Shown: positions 8,473 to 15,978 of the stretch, piece after piece
Numbering within the stretch: position 1 is the first letter of the stretch
Layout: each line of letters opens with the position of its first letter
Assembly: GCF_000621625.1 (NCBI RefSeq)
Contig: NZ_JHXV01000001.1
Location: 401,556 to 465,555 of the forward strand
DNA from: Crocinitomix catalasitica ATCC 23190
GTDB taxonomy: Bacteria; Bacteroidota; Bacteroidia; Flavobacteriales_D; Crocinitomicaceae
Length of the DNA stretch: 64,000 nucleotides
Direction of reading: 5' to 3'
Program-made: the position numbers and the translations under genes
Notes under the pieces: generated by a model
Database searches by the model: none
What the model saw: only the letters and a program-made list of their open reading frames with translations
What the model was told of the DNA's origin: nothing

Positions 8473-9840
8473 CTATATCGTCATCGAAAAAACACGTGTA
8501 TTCGGTGCTTTTCTACTTAAATGAAGATCAAATGCCATACAAACATTTCGAACGAATGGTCGTGCTGTTTCAGGGAGTTTAAGTCCTGTGGAAGTGATTT
8601 CGACAAGACCATCTTTTGCCATTTCTTCTAGTTTTTCAATACATGTGTCTAGCTCAGGAAACTTCATGCGATCCTCTGCCCAACTTGTTTCAAAATGACA
8701 CATGATATTAAGGATGTGCTCACGAATAATCAAATCCTCATCACTGAGTAAATGTCCTCTAAGCAAAGGAATCTCTCCTTTATTTACAACTTCTTGATAT
8801 TCCTCAACAGTTTTTACGTTTTGAGCAAAACTGTACCACGAATCACTAATAGAACTCATACCTAAACCAATCATTAATTTGGTTTTACCCGCTGTATACC
8901 CCATGAAATTACGGTGTAATTTCTTTTCAGTCATACTAGTGTATAGGTTGTCACTTTCTAGAGCGAAGTGATCCATACCAATTTCTCTATAACCAATATC
9001 ATAAAGCATCTTCTTACCCGTTTCGTACATCTTTCGTTTGAGATCTGCACTTGGTAAATCTGCTTCGTCATAACCACGCTGACCAACTCCTTTAATCCAT
9101 GGTACATGAGCATAGCTATAGAAAGCGATTCTGTCCGGCTTTAAGAGTTTAGTTTTTTCAATCGTCGAAATAATGCTTTGCTCTGTTTGATGTGGCAAAC
9201 CAAATATTAAATCATGACTTACAGATGTGTAGCCAATATCTCGTGAGAATTTAGTAACATCTTCAACAGCTTCAAATGATTGAATTCTATTGATGGTTTT
9301 TTGAACCTTTGGATCGTAATCCTGAACTCCAAAACTATTTCTATTAAACCCTAAATCGAATAGGGTTTGTAAATGTGCTTTAGTCGTGTTGTTTGGATGT
9401 CCTTCGTAGCTGTATTCGTATTCTTCACTTCTAGTCGCTAAAGCGAATATTCCATCGATTAGTTTTTTTAACGAATCGGGACTGAAAAATGTGGGTGTTC
9501 CCCCACCTAGATGTAGTTCTTTAATTTCAGGTTTTGTAGGTAATAAATCGCAATACAAAGCCCATTCTTTTAGAACAGTATCAATATAAGGTTCTTCAAC
9601 TTCATGTCTTTTGGTGATACGTTTATGACAACCACAAAAGGTGCACAGGTTTTCACAAAAGGGTAGATGTATATAAAGACTAATGCCCTCAGTAGAATTT
9701 GATTCATTAAACGCACGGACTAATGTGCGTTTCCAATCCTCAATATTAATTCCCTCTGCATTCCAATAAGGAACGGTTGGGTAACTCGTATATCTTGGTC
9801 CTGGAATATTGTACTTTTGAATCAGTTTATCTGTTGACAT
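8473..9840 (-). CDS. hemN: Oxygen-independent coproporphyrinogen III oxidase
   Basis: A 455-residue radical SAM enzyme. The cluster motif CxxxCxxC is at Cys62, Cys66 and Cys69, followed by Gly-Cys71, with the same numbering as E. coli HemN. The SAM-binding GGGTPT motif and HemN-type C-terminal domain are present. It decarboxylates two propionate chains of coproporphyrinogen III to give protoporphyrinogen IX without oxygen, in the heme pathway. The N-terminal PGPRYTSYPT motif supports true HemN rather than the related HemW. It is the last gene of the operon FKBP lipoprotein-queD-hemN, four bases after queD. Confidence 0.96.
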   Translation of the reverse strand: MSTDKLIQKYNIPGPRYTSYPTVPYWNAEGINIEDWKRTLVRAFNESNSTEGISLYIHLPFCENLCTFCGCHKRITKRHEVEEPYIDTVLKEWALYCDLLPTKPEIKELHLGGGTPTFFSPDSLKKLIDGIFALATRSEEYEYSYEGHPNNTTKAHLQTLFDLGFNRNSFGVQDYDPKVQKTINRIQSFEAVEDVTKFSRDIGYTSVSHDLIFGLPHQTEQSIISTIEKTKLLKPDRIAFYSYAHVPWIKGVGQRGYDEADLPSADLKRKMYETGKKMLYDIGYREIGMDHFALESDNLYTSMTEKKLHRNFMGYTAGKTKLMIGLGMSSISDSWYSFAQNVKTVEEYQEVVNKGEIPLLRGHLLSDEDLIIREHILNIMCHFETSWAEDRMKFPELDTCIEKLEEMAKDGLVEITSTGLKLPETARPFVRNVCMAFDLHLSRKAPNTRVFSMTI

Positions 9841-9844
9841 TTTC

Positions 9845-10294
9845 TTAATTGTCTTCTAAAAACCATTCCGCAAAACTAGACTGTGTCTCTTGAAGTTTGG
9901 CATATTTTAATATAATTCCTTCAGGCATTTTCGCGACTAATCTTTTGACCATGTCTATCAACATGTTTTCACAAGTAGGTTGATAATCACAAAGAATAAT
10001 TTTTGAAAATCCATTTTCTACATCCTTGTATTTAGCATGTGGCGTATTACCATTAACCAATAAAGCATGATCAAAATCTTCAACAACGGCAGACTTAACA
10101 ATCTTTTTTAAATCACTAAAGTCGATAATCATACCATTCTTTACAGCTGAATTGTCATTTAAAACTTCTCCAGCAATAGAGACAGTAAGTTTATATGAAT
10201 GCCCGTGAATATTGGCGCATTTACCATCATAGCCCCAAAGAGCATGCGCTGTTTCTAATTCAAATATTTTTGTTACTCTTAAGTTCAAAGCCAA
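9845..10294 (-). CDS. queD: 6-carboxytetrahydropterin synthase family protein
   Basis: A 149-residue PTPS/QueD family protein. Zinc ligands His17, His30 and His32 and the candidate catalytic Cys26 sit in the family pattern (ETAHAL...C..IHGHSY). A second conserved stretch, DFSDLK, follows. QueD makes 6-carboxytetrahydropterin from dihydroneopterin triphosphate, the second step to queuosine. No other queuosine gene is adjacent, so a pterin synthase role cannot be excluded. No ATG is available; the start is probably TTG at 10294, four bases after the upstream stop. It sits in one operon with the FKBP lipoprotein and hemN. Confidence 0.88.
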   Translation of the reverse strand: MALNLRVTKIFELETAHALWGYDGKCANIHGHSYKLTVSIAGEVLNDNSAVKNGMIIDFSDLKKIVKSAVVEDFDHALLVNGNTPHAKYKDVENGFSKIILCDYQPTCENMLIDMVKRLVAKMPEGIILKYAKLQETQSSFAEWFLEDN

Positions 10295-10298
10295 TTAT

Positions 10299-10817
10299 TT
10301 AAAGTGAATGCCAATCAATCAAATTAACTTCAAACATTAAAGTTGAACCACCAGGGATAGGGCCGTAATCGTTAGCACCATATGCAAGTGAAGAAGGAAT
10401 AAGTAATTTACCTTTTCCGTTTTTTCCGAAATAAGGAACACCAATTTGCCAACCTTTTATCAAACCGGTTAATGGGTACAATAAAGGAGCTTCATCAGAA
10501 CCGTCAAATTTTTCTCCATTTAAAAAATAACCTTGGTAGAACATTGTAACTTCATCCGTAACAAGAGGTCTTTCTTCACCTGTTCCTAATTCGTCAATAA
10601 CAATATACATGCCTGAAGGATCTTTTATTGCTTCCCAACCTTTGTCAGCGATATAAGCTTGAATAATATCGTCTTCACTTTCAACTGCTACAACTTCTTC
10701 TGTGACAGTTTCTTCAGGTTTTACTTCGTTTTGGTTTTCCGTTGCGTCCTCAGCTTGCTCTGAATTACAAGCGAATAAAAATGATGCTGCTAAAACAGCA
10801 AAGAATATTTTTTTCAT
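10299..10817 (-). CDS. FKBP-type peptidyl-prolyl isomerase lipoprotein
   Basis: A 172-residue lipoprotein. The signal peptide ends in lipobox LFAC (Cys17). An acidic linker of about 40 residues (rich in Glu and Val) follows. The C-terminal FKBP domain (about 80-172) shows VTMFYQGYFLNGEKFD, the GLIKGWQIG loop, LLIPSSLAYG and PGGSTLMFEVNLI. It catalyses proline cis-trans isomerisation and, as a lipoprotein, acts in the periplasm or at the inner face of the outer membrane, probably in folding of exported proteins. It leads the operon with queD and hemN and has its own promoter at 10834-10841. Confidence 0.93.
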   Translation of the reverse strand: MKKIFFAVLAASFLFACNSEQAEDATENQNEVKPEETVTEEVVAVESEDDIIQAYIADKGWEAIKDPSGMYIVIDELGTGEERPLVTDEVTMFYQGYFLNGEKFDGSDEAPLLYPLTGLIKGWQIGVPYFGKNGKGKLLIPSSLAYGANDYGPIPGGSTLMFEVNLIDWHSL

Positions 10818-10833
10818 TGATTTAGATTTTTAG

Positions 10834-10841
10834 CAAAGATA
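10834..10841 (-). promoter_or_regulatory. Promoter -7 element (TATCTTTG) of the FKBP-queD-hemN operon
   Basis: An exact TAnnTTTG match on the minus strand, 16 bases upstream of the FKBP gene ATG. This separates the operon from the TraB/GumN gene further upstream. Confidence 0.55.
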
Positions 10842-10871
10842 ACATTAAACTATTGATTTGAAAAAGCAGAC

Positions 10872-11780
10872 TTAATCAGTTTTCATTAAAATTGGTGTCA
10901 ATTGGTATCCTTCTTTTTTTAATAAGGCTAGAATTCCATTGTCATCGAATAAATGTGCTGCACCTACGGCAACGAAACACTTGTCTTTATTAAATTGATC
11001 GACCAGTTTTGGAATCCAATTCAAGTTTCTCTGCGTAAGAAAAATCTCCTCAAAATCCATGATTTCAGGCGATTCCTTTTTAAGCATCGGAATTAACTTG
11101 TCAATTTTTTGGTTGGCATATAATTCCATTAATTCTACTGTACTCTTTTTTTCTTTTTCGTGGTTGCGAATACTCTCTAAGCAAATATCGGCTACGGCTT
11201 GATTCGATATTGCATCAAAAAAACCTATCTGTTGAGCATAAGTCTCTAAACCAACTAAAGCTACTTTATTGTTTTTAGCATATTCCATGATGTCTAAATC
11301 GTATGATTTAGGTGCGCCATCAAAAAATGATTGGGTTATCGCTTGTAATAATAAAAAAGGCTTCATCGTGGAATAGACCTGTTCGTATACTACTGTACTA
11401 ACATTGTTGTCGTTTAAATATTGGATAACTTCCGCTAGTTCTTCGGCAGTATAGAATTGTGCTATTGTACCTGAATCAAGTTTTAATAATTCGAACATTG
11501 CGAGTGGGTCAGGAGCTTCACTTACTTCAACAATAACGGCATCAGACTTTTCTATTGCACGTTTTAATTGAGTTGAAAAGTTGTAGTATTCCGCATTTAT
11601 TAAATGCATTGTTCCAAAAATATAAGAAGGCTTAATCCCTTTGCCTTCAATTTTCCAAAGCAAGCTTTTCTCATTCTTTGCGATAACTTCTTCTTTACTG
11701 TTCGAATTGTCGCTAACCGTCGCACAGGCGTTTATAAAAAGGAGTACTAAAAAAGAAAGGCAATATTTGATTAATGTCAT
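10872..11780 (-). CDS. TraB/GumN family lipoprotein
   Basis: A 302-residue protein with a lipoprotein signal (lipobox INAC, Cys19). It has the family's two GxxH motifs: GTMH near residue 56 in YIFGTMHLI, and GAAH near the C-terminus in VAVGAAHLF. Members are thought to be metal-dependent peptidase-like proteins related to Tiki and PrgY; the bacterial GumN-type members have no settled substrate. The start ATG overlaps the stop of the upstream methyltransferase by 4 bases, so it is translated from the same mRNA. A periplasmic or outer-membrane location is inferred from the lipobox. Confidence 0.85.
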   Translation of the reverse strand: MTLIKYCLSFLVLLFINACATVSDNSNSKEEVIAKNEKSLLWKIEGKGIKPSYIFGTMHLINAEYYNFSTQLKRAIEKSDAVIVEVSEAPDPLAMFELLKLDSGTIAQFYTAEELAEVIQYLNDNNVSTVVYEQVYSTMKPFLLLQAITQSFFDGAPKSYDLDIMEYAKNNKVALVGLETYAQQIGFFDAISNQAVADICLESIRNHEKEKKSTVELMELYANQKIDKLIPMLKKESPEIMDFEEIFLTQRNLNWIPKLVDQFNKDKCFVAVGAAHLFDDNGILALLKKEGYQLTPILMKTD

Positions 11781-12487
11781 ACGATATGTTTTAAGCTAGC
11801 CAAATAACTATTGTTCGATCCGTCAAAAACGATCTCAGCCAATAAACCAACCTCTTTGGCTTGCTGTTGTAATAATTCAAACTCAATATACAACCATTTA
11901 AACCAATCGGTAGCAATATTGTTATAGGTCATTTTAAACTTCATTTCACCGTGATAACGTGCGTTAAGATCAACCCACATCGAACCGTCTTCTTCTGCAT
12001 ATAAATAACGAATATCTGTAGAGTCGCAATAAGCAATGCCATCAGGTTCAAGGACAGCTTTAATATGGCTTAAAAAACTTGGTAAATTATTTAAGTCTCC
12101 AGCAATCCCAATACCATTCATTAGAATCAGTATGGTATCGTATTTGTCTTTGATGTCATTGAAGTTAATCAGTTCGGCTTGAATGTCCTGTGTCTTTAAA
12201 TAAGCAACTGAACCTGCCGATAAATCGATGGCTTTAACATCTAAACCACGGCTGAGCAATTCTTTAGTATGACATCCAGCTGCAGCGCCAACGTCTAAAA
12301 CTTTACCTTTTGCCGAATCAAGCGCAATTTGTTCTAGTTCAGGCATCATGTCATAAGTCCTGAATAAGTATTCAATTGGTAAAACGTCTTCATCACAAAG
12401 ATCAGATTCAACTTTTATTGCGTCGGTTATACCATTTACTTGATAATTGTAAATAGCTGTACCTATGGGGTCTTTTTCAAATTCCAT
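11777..12487 (-). CDS. SAM-dependent methyltransferase (class I fold)
   Basis: A 236-residue protein. The SAM-binding motif I is VLDVGAAAGCHT (about 63-74). An acidic motif II follows (VKAIDLSAG, about 85-93), then ILILMNGIG (motif III or IV). The C-terminal half carries the presumed substrate region and does not point to a known target. The start overlaps the upstream stop as TAATG, and the end overlaps the TraB gene, so three genes (12487-13044, this one and 10872-11780) are tightly coupled. The small-molecule or protein substrate is unknown. Confidence 0.85.
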   Translation of the reverse strand: MEFEKDPIGTAIYNYQVNGITDAIKVESDLCDEDVLPIEYLFRTYDMMPELEQIALDSAKGKVLDVGAAAGCHTKELLSRGLDVKAIDLSAGSVAYLKTQDIQAELINFNDIKDKYDTILILMNGIGIAGDLNNLPSFLSHIKAVLEPDGIAYCDSTDIRYLYAEEDGSMWVDLNARYHGEMKFKMTYNNIATDWFKWLYIEFELLQQQAKEVGLLAEIVFDGSNNSYLASLKHIV

Positions 12488-13044
12488 TAGAAGTCATAAT
12501 CATCAATATTTTCAAAACTGCCAAAATCTTCCTCGTCGTCATCCTCGTCGAATTCCGAAAAAATATCATCAAGATCATTACCGAAATCTGCAGGAAGTGC
12601 ACCGTCCAGTCCACTTGCGGCTTCTTCTCTTTCGTTTTCTGAAGGAGGATTGCCTATTGCTAATGCAACAGTCGGGAGCGTGATTTTTTCTTCTGTAATA
12701 TCAATTAATTCAATTAAAAAACACCACATTTTAAGGAAGTCATAAACCAAAATTAATTTTTGTCCTTTATCTTCAATATGATCAAGCAATTTAGTCTCTG
12801 CCATAATTGACGGAGCTTCATCTTGTTCATTATATCCCATTTCAAAGAGTACAATTTCATGACCTTTATCCCAGTCATCGTTACTCATATAGAATGATGC
12901 TAATTGTTCTCCTGAAAATTCAAAACTTTTTATAATCTCGCGATAAAATTCTTCGAAATTTGAATCTGGTGAAATCACTATATCTCTGAAGACCTCTTCT
13001 GAGGAATCAGTATCTATTAATATCCTAAATTTATAGGCTGACAT
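12487..13044 (-). CDS. pRiA4b ORF-3-like (IS1096 TnpR-like) family protein
   Basis: A 185-residue protein. The N-terminal half (YKFRILIDTD...FYREI..SF....L.SFYMS...W) matches the plasmid pRiA4b ORF-3-like fold, which is widespread in Bacteroidetes and of unknown biochemical function. The C-terminus is strongly acidic (clusters of Asp and Glu from about 160) and ends DDYDF. The ATG at 13044 is chosen because the -7 element at 13057-13064 lies between it and the in-frame TTG at 13068. It is the first gene of a three-gene operon with a methyltransferase and a TraB/GumN lipoprotein. Despite the database name, nothing here suggests a transposon. Confidence 0.75.
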   Translation of the reverse strand: MSAYKFRILIDTDSSEEVFRDIVISPDSNFEEFYREIIKSFEFSGEQLASFYMSNDDWDKGHEIVLFEMGYNEQDEAPSIMAETKLLDHIEDKGQKLILVYDFLKMWCFLIELIDITEEKITLPTVALAIGNPPSENEREEAASGLDGALPADFGNDLDDIFSEFDEDDDEEDFGSFENIDDYDF

Positions 13045-13056
13045 TTGCTTTTTGTA

Positions 13057-13064
13057 CAAAGATA
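13057..13064 (-). promoter_or_regulatory. Promoter -7 element (TATCTTTG), minus strand
   Basis: An exact TAnnTTTG match, ending 12 bases before the ATG at 13044. It decides the start of the downstream gene. The inverted repeat CCCTG-N10-CAGGG just upstream (about 13069-13090) lies between the two divergent promoters and could be an operator. Confidence 0.55.
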
Positions 13065-13172
13065 ACAACCCTGATTTATTAAACAGGGCTTTATTTTGCT
13101 TATTTCATACTTTTTCGGAGGTATCCTAAATACTAATTGTTATTTTCGTTATCTTTATTTCTATCTTTTATT

Positions 13173-13508
13173 ATGATTGAGGCGCAGAAAAATAAATTGT
13201 ATTATTCTATTGGCGAAGTTGCCAAACTATTTAATGTGAAGACTTCGCATATTCGCTTTTGGGAAAAAGAATTCGCAATTTTAAAACCTAAAAAGAATAA
13301 AAAAGGCAATCGACTTTTTACGAAAGAGGATATCTATAATATTGAGAAAATTTATCAACTTGTAAAAATTGAAGGGTATACACTTGATGGTGCAAAACTG
13401 CAACTCAAAAGTAATACGCCAATTGAAGTCGCTGATGATGCAAATGTTGTGATAGGTAAGTTGTTAGAAATAAAATCTCAACTCTTAAAGATTAGAAATG
13501 AAATTTAA
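13173..13508 (+). CDS. MerR-family transcriptional regulator
   Basis: A 111-residue DNA-binding protein. The winged helix-turn-helix (about 9-75) reads YYSIGEVAKLFNV..SHIRFWEKEF, with the wing GNRLFTKEDI. A short C-terminal dimerisation helix follows, and no effector-binding domain or metal-binding cysteines are visible. MerR proteins twist promoters with long spacers to activate transcription, but this short Bacteroidetes type has no known inducer. The ATG at 13173 is preferred: a TATCTTTA -7-like element lies at 13150-13157, between it and an in-frame TTG at 13137. The gene is divergent from the pRiA4b-like operon, so autoregulation of the shared region is possible. Confidence 0.88.
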   Translation: MIEAQKNKLYYSIGEVAKLFNVKTSHIRFWEKEFAILKPKKNKKGNRLFTKEDIYNIEKIYQLVKIEGYTLDGAKLQLKSNTPIEVADDANVVIGKLLEIKSQLLKIRNEI

Positions 13509-13555
13509 ATTGGAACGATATTTGTGTGTCCAATAGAAAATTTAAACTAAAGTTT

Positions 13556-14359
13556 ATGAAATCAAAATTACTCCCATTTATAGCGATAACCATACTGTTT
13601 TGTGGTTTTAGTGCATTTTTTGGTCAACAAGAAGCTTTGAAGCTATCCAGCGTAGATAAGTATAAAGTAATTCGTGTAGATGGCAAAATTATTTTTATGC
13701 CTACAAAAACACCAATGAAAAAAGGTGATGTGTTTTTATCAGGAACAGCGTTAGACTTTGTTTCTCCTCAATCTAGAGCCGCAGTAATTAGTGCAATTAA
13801 AGGAAGGTTTGTATTGACGCCTGCCGAACAAGGACAAACGAAAATATTGCCAGCTGCGAACAATATCTCTTCCCGTTCTGGTGCATTGATCAATAAAATT
13901 GATATGACAAACCATTTTAACGGTAAGTATTTAATTTTAGATGAAATTGAACTCGAATTGTCAAATGCCGCTTATCCAATGAATGATAATAATTTTTTCT
14001 ACTTAAGTTATATGCATAACGGAGAAAAAATTAATAAAAAATTGGCGTTTAATGCGGATCACCTTATTATATCGAAAGATGAATTATTTAAAGTAGATGA
14101 CCAGCCGATTGACGTTGAAGAAAAACAAATGGTGCTTTATTATAAATCATCAGATAAAACGGATAAGATAAATGAGTTTACACCCATTTTTCCAGATATG
14201 GAAGAATTAAAGAGTGAAATTCAAATCATATTAGACGAATTCAGCAATAAGGATAAGGAAGTTCAAATTAATGAAATTACTGCTTATCTCGATCAGTTTT
14301 ATGGTAAACCGAACAAAGAAAATTTAAAGAATTGGATGGAAAAAGAATTCAAATTCTAG
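13556..14359 (+). CDS. Hypothetical periplasmic protein
   Basis: A 267-residue protein not recognised. The start at 13556 gives a good signal peptide (MKSKLLPFIAITILFCGFSAFFGQ). The mature part begins with a beta-rich segment, VIRVDGKIIFM..T..PMKKGDVFLSGTALDF, which resembles proteins that sense or handle a stored parameter. An acidic helical C-terminal region (about 195-265) follows. No Cys, lipobox or catalytic signature is seen in the mature part. It stands between the MerR regulator and guaA, and both flanking genes have their own promoters. Confidence 0.6.
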   Translation: MKSKLLPFIAITILFCGFSAFFGQQEALKLSSVDKYKVIRVDGKIIFMPTKTPMKKGDVFLSGTALDFVSPQSRAAVISAIKGRFVLTPAEQGQTKILPAANNISSRSGALINKIDMTNHFNGKYLILDEIELELSNAAYPMNDNNFFYLSYMHNGEKINKKLAFNADHLIISKDELFKVDDQPIDVEEKQMVLYYKSSDKTDKINEFTPIFPDMEELKSEIQIILDEFSNKDKEVQINEITAYLDQFYGKPNKENLKNWMEKEFKF

Positions 14360-14431
14360 CCATTTTCTATACAACAGTTTTAAGTTACTAATTATTTAGC
14401 TTCTAAATTGTCAAAAAAAGATTCTTGTAAT

Positions 14432-14439
14432 TATCTTTG
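14432..14439 (+). promoter_or_regulatory. guaA promoter -7 element (TATCTTTG)
   Basis: An exact TAnnTTTG match with TTG at 14408-14410 as a -33 candidate (21-base spacing). The element ends only 4 bases before the guaA ATG, so transcription should begin at or within a base or two of the start codon. Confidence 0.7.
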
Positions 14440-14443
14440 CAGC

Positions 14444-15976
14444 ATGCAAGAGACGATTCTTATTTTAGATTTTGGCTCTCAATACACCCAGCTTATAGCG
14501 CGTCGATTGAGAGAACTTAATGTATACTGTGAGATTAAACCATGGAATAAGCCAGGTGAACTTACACCAAATATTAAAGGTGTGATATTATCAGGAAGCC
14601 CTTTTTCAGTGAGAGACGAGGCTTCTCCTCAACCGAATTTAGATGTTTATAGAGGTAAATTACCCCTTTTAGGTGTTTGTTTTGGTGCGCAATTTATGGC
14701 CAATAATTATGGCGGTCAAGTATTGCCATCTGAAACAAGAGAATATGGAAGGGCTAATTTAAGTTTTGTTAATAGTAACTCAACACTTCTTAAAGATGTT
14801 CGTGAAAATTCGCAAGTGTGGATGAGCCACGGTGATACAATCAAAAAATTACCATCTACTTTTAAGGTGATTTGTAGTACGGAAGATGTTGAATTTGCCG
14901 GATATGAAATTGAAGATGAACAAACATATGGTATTCAATTCCACCCTGAAGTTTTTCATTCTGAAGATGGAAAGTTCTTATTGAAAAACTTTATCGTCGA
15001 TATTTGTAAATGTAAACAAGATTGGACGCCTGATTCTTTTATCGATGTTACAATAGAAGCACTTAAAAAACAAATTGGGAATGACCGTGTCATTTTAGGA
15101 TTATCTGGTGGTGTTGATTCTAGTGTTGCTGCAACCTTATTACATAAAGCAATTGGTGAAAACCTTTATTGTATTTTTGTTGATAATGGGTTACTTCGTA
15201 AAAACGAATTTGAAGATGTTTTAGCATCCTATAAAGGCTTAGGTCTTAATGTTAAAGGTGTTGATGCAAAGTCGAATTTTTACGATGCGTTAAAAGGTGA
15301 AGCTGACCCAGAAAAGAAAAGAAAAATTATTGGTGGAATCTTTATTGATGTTTTTGACGAAGAATCTAAACTAGTTGAAGATGCTAAATGGTTGGCACAA
15401 GGTACTATTTATCCAGATGTTATTGAATCAGTTTCAGCAACAGGAGGACCGTCAGCGACGATTAAATCACACCATAATGTTGGAGGACTTCCAGCTTATA
15501 TGAAATTAAAAGTAGTTGAGCCTTTGCGCCTTTTATTTAAAGATGAAGTGAGACGTGTTGGTACAGCTTTAGGAATTCCAGATTTTATTATTGGGAGACA
15601 TCCTTTTCCTGGACCAGGTCTTGGAATTCGAATTCTAGGAGACATCACAGCAGAAAAGGTACGGATTTTGCAAGAGGTCGATCATGTATTTATTAGTAGT
15701 TTGAAAAAATGGAATTTATACGATGAAGTTTGGCAAGCTGGTGCAATGTTATTGCCGGTGCAAACTGTTGGCGTAATGGGCGATGAGCGAACATACGAAA
15801 ATGCAGTGGCCTTAAGAGCTGTAAGTTCGACTGATGGCATGACAGCTGATTGGAGCCATTTACCATATGATTTTTTAGCAAAAGTTTCAAACGATATAAT
15901 TAATAATGTTAAAGGGATTAATAGAGTGACTTATGACATAAGTTCTAAGCCCCCTGCAACAATAGAATGGGAATAA
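14444..15976 (+). CDS. guaA: GMP synthase (glutamine-hydrolysing)
   Basis: A 510-residue enzyme of full length. The N-terminal class I glutamine amidotransferase domain starts [13 protein letters not shown], has the nucleophile elbow GVCFGAQ and the catalytic His-Glu in FHPEVFHS. The ATP pyrophosphatase domain has the P-loop [11 protein letters not shown]. The C-terminal dimerisation domain ends with the usual PPATIEWE. It converts XMP to GMP. The ATG at 14444 is fixed by homology and by the -7 element just upstream. The stop overlaps an ATG of the next gene, so the LysM protein is probably co-transcribed. Confidence 0.98.
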   Translation: MQETILILDFGSQYTQLIARRLRELNVYCEIKPWNKPGELTPNIKGVILSGSPFSVRDEASPQPNLDVYRGKLPLLGVCFGAQFMANNYGGQVLPSETREYGRANLSFVNSNSTLLKDVRENSQVWMSHGDTIKKLPSTFKVICSTEDVEFAGYEIEDEQTYGIQFHPEVFHSEDGKFLLKNFIVDICKCKQDWTPDSFIDVTIEALKKQIGNDRVILGLSGGVDSSVAATLLHKAIGENLYCIFVDNGLLRKNEFEDVLASYKGLGLNVKGVDAKSNFYDALKGEADPEKKRKIIGGIFIDVFDEESKLVEDAKWLAQGTIYPDVIESVSATGGPSATIKSHHNVGGLPAYMKLKVVEPLRLLFKDEVRRVGTALGIPDFIIGRHPFPGPGLGIRILGDITAEKVRILQEVDHVFISSLKKWNLYDEVWQAGAMLLPVQTVGVMGDERTYENAVALRAVSSTDGMTADWSHLPYDFLAKVSNDIINNVKGINRVTYDISSKPPATIEWE

Positions 15977-15978
15977 TT

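Noticed and set aside
13051..13068. TTG at 13068 as start of the pRiA4b-like gene
   Set aside because: A perfect -7 element lies between it and the ATG at 13044, so the TTG would be upstream of the transcription start.
14408..14443. TTG at 14408 as start of guaA
   Set aside because: It coincides with the likely -33 element, and homologues begin at the ATG at 14444.
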